Below are positions 26,492-36,297 of a stretch of 64,000 nt of DNA, one piece after another. A model generated the notes under the pieces. The model saw only the letters and a program-made list of their open reading frames with translations. It did no database searches and was not told where the DNA came from. The translations under genes were made by a program, and so were the position numbers. The stretch is taken from contig JACRCQ010000054.1 in NCBI GenBank assembly GCA_016218915.1, positions 1 to 64,000 on the forward strand, read 5' to 3'. Position 1 is the stretch's first letter. Each line of letters starts with the position of its first letter. The stretch is from Deltaproteobacteria bacterium. GTDB taxonomy: Bacteria; Myxococcota_A; Polyangia; Polyangiales; Polyangiaceae.

Positions 26492-27238
26492 ATGCTTCGC
26501 AATCCTGGCTCCATCGTTCTGCTCGTGTCTCTCGGCGTGTCTGTCGCCGCAGGTTGCTCGTCATCGGACAGCGCTCCACAATCGCTGCAAGATGCCTCGG
26601 CAGGAAGCGGAGGCTCTGCAGGCAAACCATCTGACGACGCGGCGGTAGAGGAGTCGGGGCAGGGGGGCGCAGCGGGCGGGCAGGACGCCGCCATGGACCC
26701 ACAAGCCGAAGTTGCTCCTGACGCGTTGGCGCAGGATGCGGATGAACATGAAGGAGCCGCCACGGACGGTGAAGCTGACGACGCTCAGGTCGATGCTGAC
26801 GACGCTCAGGTCGATGCTGACGACGCTCAGGTGGACGCTGACGACAGCGGTGGCGACGGTTTCTGGAATCACCCCTACGATCCGGCGGGAAGTCCATCGG
26901 TGGCCAATGGGCACCACAATGCGACCCTCGATTGCATGGGGTGTCACGATGGCGCAGGCAGTGCGCCGAAGTTCCTGTTTGGCGGAACCATCTTCGATGC
27001 GTTGGGCAAGACCCCGGTCGAGCACGCTGAGGTAGGGGTCAAGGACCCTGGCGGCTTGCACTCGAGCTATTCGGCCTCGAATGGCAACTTCTGGGTGGCT
27101 GCGGCAGCCGATTCGATCGACTGGTCCCAGGTCGAGATTCGTGCGCGCGATGCCTACGGCGAGATGACGATGCCGGTACAGGCTGCGGCTGGGTGCAACG
27201 CCTGCCACAAGGGACCCTCGGTCATCAAGGCGTTTTGA
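26492..27238 (+). CDS. Di-haem cytochrome-like lipoprotein with acidic repeat stalk
   Basis: 248 residues; lipobox SVAAGC. A long Asp/Ala/Glu/Gly stalk (~25-130) includes three exact DDAQVDA heptapeptides. The C-terminal domain has two c-type haem-binding motifs, CMGCH (~150) and CNACH (~238), about 85 residues apart, enclosing a small beta domain (VEHAEVGVKDPGGLHSSYSA, then FWVAAAADSIDWSQVEI). Likely a surface- or periplasm-facing haem protein; redox partner unknown. Fifty bp upstream of a beta-rich exported protein. Confidence 0.75.
   Translation: MLRNPGSIVLLVSLGVSVAAGCSSSDSAPQSLQDASAGSGGSAGKPSDDAAVEESGQGGAAGGQDAAMDPQAEVAPDALAQDADEHEGAATDGEADDAQVDADDAQVDADDAQVDADDSGGDGFWNHPYDPAGSPSVANGHHNATLDCMGCHDGAGSAPKFLFGGTIFDALGKTPVEHAEVGVKDPGGLHSSYSASNGNFWVAAAADSIDWSQVEIRARDAYGEMTMPVQAAAGCNACHKGPSVIKAF
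26777..26839 (+). repeat. Three 21-bp tandem repeats
   Basis: Three copies of a 21-bp unit encoding DDAQVDA in the stalk of the di-haem lipoprotein. The first two are identical and the third differs at two bases. In-frame and likely to vary in number without a frameshift. Confidence 0.9.
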
Positions 27239-27287
27239 GCCCCACAGGACTGCGGCCGCACGACGAGGTCGCGCCGTCCTGCCATCC

Positions 27288-27884
27288 ATGCTAACTCGCC
27301 CGCTCGTGCGAATCGCTCCTGGCTCCCTGCTCCCCTCGATCCTTGGCGCAACCCTGGCGTTGTCGGCCTTGGCTGCGACACGCGATGCGCATGCCGACGT
27401 GTCGTCGTGGCTGTTCGTGGGCAACGGCCCGAGCTGGATTTCGCAGCGGAAGCTCGAATACGAGCTGAAGCCCTCGATGCAGATCGACTTCGGCGTGGGC
27501 TCCCCTGTGTCCAAGCCGGTGGTGATCGGCGGCCTGGTGCGTGCAACGCCTTACTTCGGCAAGGGGACGGATCTGGCGCTGGCAGCGCGGATCGCGACCC
27601 AGGGGTTTGCGGTGGGCGATTGGGGCGTTGCCATTGACGGCGGCGCGTTCAAGCGTTGGTGGCGCACGGAATCGAGCGGGTGGCTCACTTCGCTGCAGCT
27701 CGGCGCGCCGTACGGGATCACCTTGTCCGTGAACGCATCGTTCGGCTCTGAGGACAACCGCACCTACGGCGCGATTCTCGGCGTGGATCTGCTGCGCTTG
27801 ACGGTGTACCGGCTGGGCGGCGAGAAGTGGTGGGCCAACCCTCGGCCTGCGTGGCGCCCAGGCGAAGAGCCGACGCAGCGCTAG
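27288..27884 (+). CDS. Exported beta-rich protein, putative outer-membrane protein
   Basis: 198 residues with a signal peptide (LPSILGATLALSALAATRDAHA, cleavage near AHADV; read here as two overlapping short motifs ATLALSALAA and DAHAD). The mature part alternates polar and hydrophobic residues with many Gly and aromatic residues (MQIDFGVGSPVSKPVVIGGL, LRLTVYRLGG), as in small beta-barrels. Convergent with the kinase at 27903, 18 bp apart. No family recognised. Confidence 0.6.
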   Translation: MLTRPLVRIAPGSLLPSILGATLALSALAATRDAHADVSSWLFVGNGPSWISQRKLEYELKPSMQIDFGVGSPVSKPVVIGGLVRATPYFGKGTDLALAARIATQGFAVGDWGVAIDGGAFKRWWRTESSGWLTSLQLGAPYGITLSVNASFGSEDNRTYGAILGVDLLRLTVYRLGGEKWWANPRPAWRPGEEPTQR

Positions 27885-27902
27885 ATCGCCGCGCGAGGCC
27901 GG

Positions 27903-29585
27903 TCACTCGTACGGGTTGTTCTCGTACTTGAGCGCAGGGCCTTTTCCGTTCGTGGGCTGGGCCGTGGGAGCACCGCCCGGCTGGGTCTTGCCACCACCTT
28001 TCGAGCCCACCAGCGGAAGCGCCTCCGGAGCTACGGGCTGCAGCGCCTTGGTCCCTGCCGCGGTCTTGCGCACGCGGATGAACGAGTTCGCGTTCGGCAG
28101 CACGGTCTCGTCGAGCCCTGTTCCGTCGTCGAATCTCATGTGGATCGCGATCGGCTTGTCACCGCGCGGCGTGGTGAAGGTCGCGGTCTTGCCCACGATC
28201 TCCACATCGCCCCCTTCGGGCACCCGGAGCTCGACGATCTCGCTGTCCGCCTCGATTCGCACGGTGACGCGCGTGGAAGCCTCTGCGGGGATCGCGGCAG
28301 AAGGGGTCTGGCTGGCAGGGGCAACCGGGGCCGAGGCGCTCGACGCAGCCTGGGTCTTGGACGACGAGCCTCCGAGCGTGAAGGCCAGGATGATCACCAG
28401 GATTGCGGCAGAAACGCTTCCTGCAGCGACCCACGCGACGTTGCGGCGGAGCATCGCTGCCACGGGCGACATGGTGGGAGGGGGCGCGTCGAGCACCACG
28501 GAATCGGGCGTGACCGCGCCTTGCACGGACGGTGCGGAGGCGTAGGAGCTGCCGGTTCCAGGCGCCATGCGAGGCGCGCCCCACGACACCTTGGGCATGC
28601 GCCCGCCCAGGATCTCGTGCACCTGATGGCGCCTCGCCTGGATCATGTCGGCGCACCCGGTGGTCACGGTCTTGGCGACGTCGGCCTGGGAGCCGAGCCC
28701 GAGCGTGGTGCGCGCGAAGCTCTCGAGAGCGTCGGCAAAGTCCGATGCCGTGTCGAAGCGCCCTGAAGCGGAGACCGAGATCGCCTTCATGACGATCGCG
28801 TCGAGCGCCTTGGGGACGTCACCGCGAAGCTCGGAAGGCTTCTGGTAGGTCCCAGAGGTGATCTGGCTGATGATCTGAGCCTCGTTTTCACCTCGGAACA
28901 GCGTGCGATTGGCGAGCGCTTCCCAGAGCACCACGCCCATGGCGAACACGTCGACCCGACGATCGATCTCGCGTCCAGCGACCTGCTCGGGCGCCATGTA
29001 GGCGTACTTGCCCTTGACCTGGCCGGTCTGCGTTGCGCTGCTTCGCTCGGCAGCGCGCGCGATGCCGAAGTCCGTGACCTTCACGCAGCCGTCGGCTGCG
29101 ACCAGCAGGTTGTGCGGCGTGGCATCCCGGTGGATCACGTGCAGCGGCGCGCCGTCGAGATCCTTGAGCTCGTGGGCAGCGTGCAACCCACGCAGCGCTT
29201 CGACCACGATCCGCATCGCCACCTTGCGCGGGATCGCGAGGTTCTGTGCGTTGAGCGCCTTGCGCAGCTGCCCGAGGCTCACGCCGTCGACATATTCCAT
29301 CACGAGCAGCTGCTCGCCGGCCTCCATGTACACGTCGTGGATCGCCACCACGTTCGGATGCTGGATGAGCGAGGCGATCTGCGCCTCGTCGCGGAACATG
29401 GCTGCCATCTCTTCGTTCTGCACGATGTGGGCGTGCAGACGCTTGATCGCGACGATGCGCTGGAAGCCGCCGGCGCCGCGCTGCATGCCGACGTAGACCG
29501 TGGCCATGCCGCCGGAGGCGAGCGACATGAGTAGCTCGTAGCGGGACGTGAGCAGCGGACGGGCGCGCGCCTCCTCGCTGAGCAT
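27903..29585 (-). CDS. Transmembrane Ser/Thr protein kinase (Hanks type)
   Basis: 560 residues from the ATG at 29585, which overlaps the preceding stop by one base (TGATG). Kinase domain ~15-280: ASGGMATVY, VAIKRLH (Lys48), HRDATPHN (catalytic Asp154; DATP instead of DLKP), TDFGIA (Asp172), YMAPEQ, DVFAMGVVLWEAL. Intact catalytic residues, so likely active. A juxtamembrane linker, one transmembrane helix (~405-427, VAWVAAGSVSAAILVIILAF), then a ~130-residue external region with a PEGA-like beta core (TVRIEADSEIVELRVPEGGD). Translationally coupled to the TPR protein upstream. Confidence 0.92.
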   Translation of the reverse strand: MLSEEARARPLLTSRYELLMSLASGGMATVYVGMQRGAGGFQRIVAIKRLHAHIVQNEEMAAMFRDEAQIASLIQHPNVVAIHDVYMEAGEQLLVMEYVDGVSLGQLRKALNAQNLAIPRKVAMRIVVEALRGLHAAHELKDLDGAPLHVIHRDATPHNLLVAADGCVKVTDFGIARAAERSSATQTGQVKGKYAYMAPEQVAGREIDRRVDVFAMGVVLWEALANRTLFRGENEAQIISQITSGTYQKPSELRGDVPKALDAIVMKAISVSASGRFDTASDFADALESFARTTLGLGSQADVAKTVTTGCADMIQARRHQVHEILGGRMPKVSWGAPRMAPGTGSSYASAPSVQGAVTPDSVVLDAPPPTMSPVAAMLRRNVAWVAAGSVSAAILVIILAFTLGGSSSKTQAASSASAPVAPASQTPSAAIPAEASTRVTVRIEADSEIVELRVPEGGDVEIVGKTATFTTPRGDKPIAIHMRFDDGTGLDETVLPNANSFIRVRKTAAGTKALQPVAPEALPLVGSKGGGKTQPGGAPTAQPTNGKGPALKYENNPYE

Positions 29586-30541
29586 CAGAACCTCATGCTG
29601 AACGAAGCCCCGCCAGGGGCCAGGCTCACCTGCGGTTCCTTGGGATCGCGCCAACGGACCGCGAAGACGCCGACCAGGACGGTGGCGACGCCCACCACGG
29701 CCGTGGCGCCGAGCAGGATGTTGGTGCGCTGCTGGGCGGCGACCCCTTCATCGTAGACCTGGCCTGTGGGAGTGGTGTCGAACTCGCTGCGCTTGGAGCG
29801 CGTGTCGAGCCCGGACCAGATGCTGATTCCGCCGAGCACAGCGGTCAGGCCTGCGCCGACGTACACGATGCCAGGGCCGATTCCCTTCTTTTTCGCAGCC
29901 GGAGGCTTGTCGTCGCCGGGCGCTGCAGAGCCTTGGGAAGCCGCGGGAGGAGGTGCTTCGGACTGGGGCACGAGCCGGACGATCACCTTGGCGCCGGCGG
30001 CGACGTTGACGTTCTTGGAGAGGAACTTGCTTTCGCACTTGGCGGTCACCACGTGGTCGCCGGGATCGACGTAGACGACGTTGGTGCCTTCGACCTTGGT
30101 GACGCGGTCGACCTTGATGTCGGTCGCATCCGGGCCGAACAGCTCGATGCGTCCAAGAACCAGCGTGAGGTTGTTGATGCGCTGCTTGGCCTCGTAGCGG
30201 TCCTTGTCGCCTTCGGACGAGGTCTCGAGGTAGCGGGCGTACATGTTGGCCGCAGGAGCCAGCTCCCCGGCTTTCTCGCGGGCGTCGGCGGCGTTCCACA
30301 GGGCGCTCGGGTGCGGAGCGAGCGCGTAGGCCTTCTCGAAGTGCTCTGCAGCCTCGATGAACTGCTTTTTCTTGAAGGCCGCAACGCCGGCTTTGAACTC
30401 CTTGGCCGCCTCGGCCTTGTTGGCCGCAGCCTTGGCAGGTGCGCTGGTCGGCGCTGCAGGGGGGCCGGCCATCGACATCGGGGCCGTCGAAAGCGCACCC
30501 AGCGCCACGAAAGCCGCAACGATATGCCTGCCGACACGCAT
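29585..30541 (-). CDS. TPR/PEGA-like membrane protein, kinase partner
   Basis: 318 residues from the ATG at 30541, giving a signal peptide (MRVGRHIVAAFVALGALSTA). TPR-like helices (FKAGVAAFKKKQFIEAAEHF, LAPHPSALWNAADAREKAG), a PEGA-like strand set (IELFGPDATDIKVDRVTKVE), and two C-terminal hydrophobic segments (~225-245 and ~275-297). The same domain order as the protein at 8914-9978 next to another kinase. Stop and kinase start overlap, so the two are made together. ATG 30571 is an alternative start. Confidence 0.78.
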   Translation of the reverse strand: MRVGRHIVAAFVALGALSTAPMSMAGPPAAPTSAPAKAAANKAEAAKEFKAGVAAFKKKQFIEAAEHFEKAYALAPHPSALWNAADAREKAGELAPAANMYARYLETSSEGDKDRYEAKQRINNLTLVLGRIELFGPDATDIKVDRVTKVEGTNVVYVDPGDHVVTAKCESKFLSKNVNVAAGAKVIVRLVPQSEAPPPAASQGSAAPGDDKPPAAKKKGIGPGIVYVGAGLTAVLGGISIWSGLDTRSKRSEFDTTPTGQVYDEGVAAQQRTNILLGATAVVGVATVLVGVFAVRWRDPKEPQVSLAPGGASFSMRF

Positions 30542-30647
30542 GCAGCGCAGTCTACCATGCCACCGATGCATCAGGCGAACCGCCTTCACCCAACACGGTG
30601 GCTCAGGGGCCCTTCCTGTGCTTCCATGGATCCATAGGGGAACGGGC

Positions 30648-31217
30648 ATGGTGACGCTGAGCGCCGGAACAATCGAAGCGGAGGTCGTGATCGACATGGC
30701 CACCGCGGACACGGACGCCGCGGGGCGGCTCAACGCCGAGCTTTGGCTGCGGTTCGGCGCAGAAGCCTGGCCCCGGTGGGGTTGGCGGGACAGCGCTGCC
30801 GTGACCTTGCGCTGGTGGCTCGCGGAATTGCGCCGCCTGATGAAGCAGAAGTCAGAGCAGGCAACCCTGAGCTTTGCCGACGGCCCCTACGAGATCGCGA
30901 TCAAGCAGGTGGGGCGTCACTCGATCCGCATGGAGACGATTCGCACCGACGCTCGCGACACGCATGCGCCCACGACGTACGTGGTGCGGCTCGACCGCTT
31001 TGCGCGCTCCACGTGCGCAGCAGCGCACCGGGTGGTGCTCGAGTGCAGGGGACGCCGCTGGATGAACGACATTGAAGAGCTGGACCACGGGCTGGCGCTG
31101 GTCCAGGGCTCCCTCAACGAGCGATTCCCCAGGCGGCCCGGATCCGGCTCGATGCAGAGGATCAGCGTGCCGCCGTCGGGAAAGTCGCGCTCTACGATCC
31201 CAGGCACCCGAGGCTGA
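30648..31217 (+). CDS. Hypothetical protein, 189 residues
   Basis: Starts at ATG 30648 with AGGGGAA about 6 nt upstream. No signal peptide. Trp/Arg-rich N-terminal half (ELWLRFGAEAWPRWGWRD, LRWWLAELRRLMKQK) and a beta-rich middle (YEIAIKQVGRHSIRMETIRT). No family recognised. Its last 26 bp overlap the end of the convergent vWA lipoprotein gene. Divergent from the TPR-kinase operon across 106 bp. Confidence 0.55.
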   Translation: MVTLSAGTIEAEVVIDMATADTDAAGRLNAELWLRFGAEAWPRWGWRDSAAVTLRWWLAELRRLMKQKSEQATLSFADGPYEIAIKQVGRHSIRMETIRTDARDTHAPTTYVVRLDRFARSTCAAAHRVVLECRGRRWMNDIEELDHGLALVQGSLNERFPRRPGSGSMQRISVPPSGKSRSTIPGTRG

Positions 31218-32439
31218 CGTCCACCTTGCCCTGCGTGTCGGCCTTGACCTTGTTGCAGGAGTCCGGGCACAGGATCAGCTTCGAGGGGTTGGAGTTGTTG
31301 TCGTAGTACCAGCCATCTCCAGCGCAGTTGCCCTGTGCGTCCACGCGCGGAAGGGTCTGCTCGGTGCCGCCGCCTGGCGTGTACTTCATCTCGACCTTGT
31401 CCTGATCGATGGCGCCGGCATCCGTGGTGGGCATCAGGAACTCGCATCCGAGCGATGCCTGCTGGATGACCTTGAGCTGGGCAGTGAACTGCGCGCCCAT
31501 GCTTCCGGCCTGGATGATGAAGGCCTGGTTGGTGCAGCCCTGCTGCGCCACGTAGTTCACGATGTCCTGCCCCAGGGCGGTCAGGTTCGGGAAGCCGATC
31601 GCAAACACGGGAATGCCGGCCGTGCAGGACCCTGATGCGATCGTGCCGAGCGGCGCCTTGGCTGCCTGGTTCGTGGGCGGGCAGTTGCCCTCTGGCTGGC
31701 CGTCGGTGACGAACACGACCACGCACTTGTGCGTGGGCTCGCTCTGGATCCTTGCCTTGCACGCGTTGACCGCGCCCGTGAGCGCTGGAACGCTCGGCGT
31801 GTAGCCGTCCGCTTGAAGCGAGTTCACCCAGTTGGTGAACGCCGGATACGGCAGCGTGTGCCACGGCACCGCCGGAGTGCCGTAGTCGCCTGCGTTGCAG
31901 GTCTCGTTGAAGCCGCCGATGGCAAAGTGATTGCCGCTGACGCCGATGCCGGCTGCAGACGGATCGTTGGCGAAGTTGACCACGCCCTGGTGCAACGCGG
32001 TGATGTTCGTGCCGCTCATCGATCCCGACGTGTCGAGCATGAAGTACAGGTCCAGAGGCAGCGGCTCTGCCTTGACCTTGACCACTGCGCACGCTTCCTG
32101 CGCCACGTCGAGGTTCGGCGCATCGTAGGTGAAGTCAGCGTCCGGAACCTGCGATCCTCCTTGTCCGGAGCCTCCCTGGCCTGCAGCGCCGCCGCCTTGC
32201 CCAGCGGCTCCGCCTTGTCCTCCCACGCCAGCGCCTCCCCCATTGGCGGTCGATCCTGCGCTTCCTCCCTGGGCAATGCCGTCCACAACGACGTCGCTCT
32301 TTGCGTCGGTATTGCCTCCATCCTTGGGAGGGGCACTGTTGAAGGGTGCAACGCCATCCGACGACGAGCACGAAGCTGCAGCAACAGCACCTAGCGCGAC
32401 GACGGCAAGAAGAAGAGGAGCAGAGGTCCGAGTACGCAT
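31192..32439 (-). CDS. von Willebrand factor A domain lipoprotein
   Basis: 415 residues; lipobox VAAASC. Gly/Ala/Ser/Gln linker (~50-100), then a vWA domain (~120-340) with the MIDAS start LYFMLDTSGSMSG, the second site region (TPSVPALTGAVNACK) and VVVFVTDGQPEGNCPP. It should coordinate a divalent metal and mediate adhesion or protein contact outside the cell (family knowledge). The C-terminal ~70 residues carry four Cys (CAGDGWYYDNNSN, LILCPDSCNKV). Confidence 0.88.
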   Translation of the reverse strand: MRTRTSAPLLLAVVALGAVAAASCSSSDGVAPFNSAPPKDGGNTDAKSDVVVDGIAQGGSAGSTANGGGAGVGGQGGAAGQGGGAAGQGGSGQGGSQVPDADFTYDAPNLDVAQEACAVVKVKAEPLPLDLYFMLDTSGSMSGTNITALHQGVVNFANDPSAAGIGVSGNHFAIGGFNETCNAGDYGTPAVPWHTLPYPAFTNWVNSLQADGYTPSVPALTGAVNACKARIQSEPTHKCVVVFVTDGQPEGNCPPTNQAAKAPLGTIASGSCTAGIPVFAIGFPNLTALGQDIVNYVAQQGCTNQAFIIQAGSMGAQFTAQLKVIQQASLGCEFLMPTTDAGAIDQDKVEMKYTPGGGTEQTLPRVDAQGNCAGDGWYYDNNSNPSKLILCPDSCNKVKADTQGKVDVSLGCLGS

Positions 32440-32569
32440 AAGCTCAGGGTCACAAGAAATCAGGCATCTGACAAGGGTCGGGAATCTGCGTCCTTTGGAG
32501 CATGCCGCCCCACCTTCGGCTCGCTACCGCAAAGTTGGCCATTTTCCATGGCCGAGCCAGCGTGGCGGC

Positions 32570-32872
32570 ATGGAGCCGAAGTGCCAACCCTGCGCTCTGT
32601 GCGGTGATGCCGAACGTCCCCGGAAGTTCGTGGTGGAGGGACGCTCCGTGGTGCTCTGCCGCGCCCACGCGGCGATCGTGGCGCGTGGCAAGCCGACGAC
32701 CTGGGAGGAGCTCCGCGATCTGCTCCGTCCACGATGCGGGCTGACCACCTTGGCCGACCGTCGCTCTCCCTTGCCGCGGCGAAGCCAGCCCATGGGTGAT
32801 CGGCGGTTCTTCCCCCGCCCTGAAGGCAGACGCAAGCAGCCGGGTCGGCGCATCACCGATGCAGAGGGGTAG
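32570..32872 (+). CDS. Small Cys/His protein, 100 residues
   Basis: Starts MEPKCQPCALCGD; the N-terminal CxxCxxC and a later LCRAHAAIV could form one zinc site. The C-terminal third is very basic (RRFFPRPEGRRKQPGRRITD). Cytoplasmic, possibly nucleic-acid-binding (inference from charge and zinc site only). Divergent from the vWA lipoprotein across 130 bp and 33 bp upstream of the next gene on the same strand. Confidence 0.6.
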   Translation: MEPKCQPCALCGDAERPRKFVVEGRSVVLCRAHAAIVARGKPTTWEELRDLLRPRCGLTTLADRRSPLPRRSQPMGDRRFFPRPEGRRKQPGRRITDAEG

Positions 32873-32895
32873 CACCCACTCGGCCGTGGTAGTGC

Positions 32896-32902
32896 AGAGG
32901 GG
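32896..32902 (+). promoter_or_regulatory. Shine-Dalgarno supporting a TTG start
   Basis: AGAGGGG 3 nt before the TTG at 32906. It is the reason the TTG (TTG AGC ACC) is accepted as start of the 355-residue protein. Confidence 0.55.
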
Positions 32903-32905
32903 TCG

Positions 32906-33973
32906 TTGAGCACCCGAACTCGAAACGCGCTTGCACTGCTGGTGGCCGCAGCGCTCCTGTGTGTTGCGCTGGTGCTGGCCGCTCGCTCTGCGCCTGGGAA
33001 GCGGGTGTTGGTCTCACCCCTGCAAGCCGTGCCTGCGCAGGCCCCAATCGTGGTCTCGATCCGTTTCGACCGGCTGCGCACCTCTGCGTTTGCGAGGCTG
33101 GTAGCCGATGCCTCTGCGGCCCAGAGCCGCGGCTCGCCCGCTTGCAGCCTTCGTCTTCTCGATCGCGTCGAGCATGCAGCAATCTGGGTTCCGGAGGGAG
33201 CAGACCACGACTTTGGCCTCGCTGCGCTCGGAGCCCTGTCGCGCGAGGAGCTTTCGCGATGCGCGCACGAAGCCATCGAGGCTCGTGGCGGGATCGCGAG
33301 CGTCAGGCAGGCCGAAGGCTTCACGCTCGTCGAAGACCATGCGCTGGGCGAAGGTGCGGCGACGTTGGCGGTGCGCGAGGGCGGCCCGCTGCTGCTCGCG
33401 CGTCCTGCCCAGCTCGCGAGGATGATCGCAACCCTGGATGATCGCGCGCCGAGCGTGCAAGGTGGCGGGGATCACGCGCGCATGCGAAGTGCGCTCGGCA
33501 TGGATGGCGACGTGGTGGCAACTGCGCTGCTCAGCGATGGCTTCAGGCAGAAGATCAGGGAGATTGCGGGCCAGGACGTGAGCCTCGCGTCCGTGCAAGC
33601 CGTTGCGATCGCCCTCGAAGCCGGACCCACGGCCCACGTGCGGATGCTGGTCTGGTGCAGCAGCGCGGGCGCCTGCGACAACCTCGCGCGCGTGCTGAAC
33701 GCATCGCTGGGCGAGGTGCGCGATTCGCTCGCCATGCGCGTGGCGGGCGTGGCAGGGCTGCTGCAGTCGGCGCTGATTCGATCCCAGGGTGGGCAGCTCG
33801 CTGTCGACGTGCGAGCACCTGCGGACGAGGTCGTGACCGTGGTGCAGCGGATCTGGCGCTGGGACGAGACGCTTGGGGCGAGCGCGCCCCCGGCAGTGCC
33901 CAGGCCGGCATTGTCGCTTCCGGACGAAGTCCTGCGCGCGCCTCGGACGCTCGGACGGGACGGTGGACCGTGA
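32906..33973 (+). CDS. Membrane-anchored or secreted protein of unknown function
   Basis: 355 residues from a TTG start. N-terminal hydrophobic helix (NALALLVAAALLCVALVLAA) acts as anchor or signal. The rest is Ala/Leu/Arg-rich alpha/beta with no catalytic motif (IVVSIRFDRLRTSAFARLV, HAAIWVPEGADHDFGLAALG). Resembles proteins that myxobacteria encode as uncharacterised exported factors. Lies 156 bp upstream of glmS on the same strand. Confidence 0.6.
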   Translation: MSTRTRNALALLVAAALLCVALVLAARSAPGKRVLVSPLQAVPAQAPIVVSIRFDRLRTSAFARLVADASAAQSRGSPACSLRLLDRVEHAAIWVPEGADHDFGLAALGALSREELSRCAHEAIEARGGIASVRQAEGFTLVEDHALGEGAATLAVREGGPLLLARPAQLARMIATLDDRAPSVQGGGDHARMRSALGMDGDVVATALLSDGFRQKIREIAGQDVSLASVQAVAIALEAGPTAHVRMLVWCSSAGACDNLARVLNASLGEVRDSLAMRVAGVAGLLQSALIRSQGGQLAVDVRAPADEVVTVVQRIWRWDETLGASAPPAVPRPALSLPDEVLRAPRTLGRDGGP

Positions 33974-34129
33974 ACTGCGTCCGGGCTGGAAGCACCCAAG
34001 GTCGTCAGCGGGCAGAACAACTGGCCGGGCTGAACATCGGATGGATGAGCTACACTCGCGCTCGCACCGGCAACGGCTGCTGGCAGAGCTCGAAAGAAGC
34101 TCGGATGGTGAGGAAGGGAGTCGATCGGG

Positions 34130-35958
<1,829 letters not shown>

Positions 35959-35962
<4 letters not shown>

Positions 35963-36252
35963 CCGGACAGCTTCAATCCGTCGACGACGGCGACGCTCCT
36001 CTTCCTTGTGCATTCTGTGGACGCCCTGCGGCAGGACCCTGTGCGACCTGCCATCGCATGGTCTGCGGCCATTGCTGCACGTTGACCGAAGGTGGCATCA
36101 AGGTCTGGGCGATCTGCCTGGATTGCGATCGCAAGGGAGGCAAGTCGCTGCGGCGTGCGTGGATCGGTTTCGTCGCGTGGCTGGTCGTGCCGCTGCTGCT
36201 GCTCGCAGCGGTCGTGACCTTGCTGACATGGCTGGGCAGGGGGCGTTGGTGA
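35959..36252 (+). CDS. Small zinc-finger membrane protein coupled to glmS
   Basis: 97 residues; its ATG overlaps the glmS stop (ATGA). N-terminal ~60 residues hold four CxxC-type knuckles (CAFCG, CATCH, CGHCC, CLDC), like a B-box or double zinc ribbon; the C-terminus is one transmembrane helix (~70-92, FVAWLVVPLLLLAAVVTLLT). It would sit in the inner membrane with its zinc domain in the cytoplasm. The 4-nt overlap implies coupled translation with glmS; whether it regulates or localises GlmS is unknown. Confidence 0.78.
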
Positions 36253-36297
36253 CTGCGCCGCATTGATCGTCACAAACCCTTCGTGTATGGGTCTTCC

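Noticed and set aside
33974..34129. glmS ribozyme
   Set aside because: The 156-bp leader shows no conserved ribozyme core, and the known class is mainly in Firmicutes.
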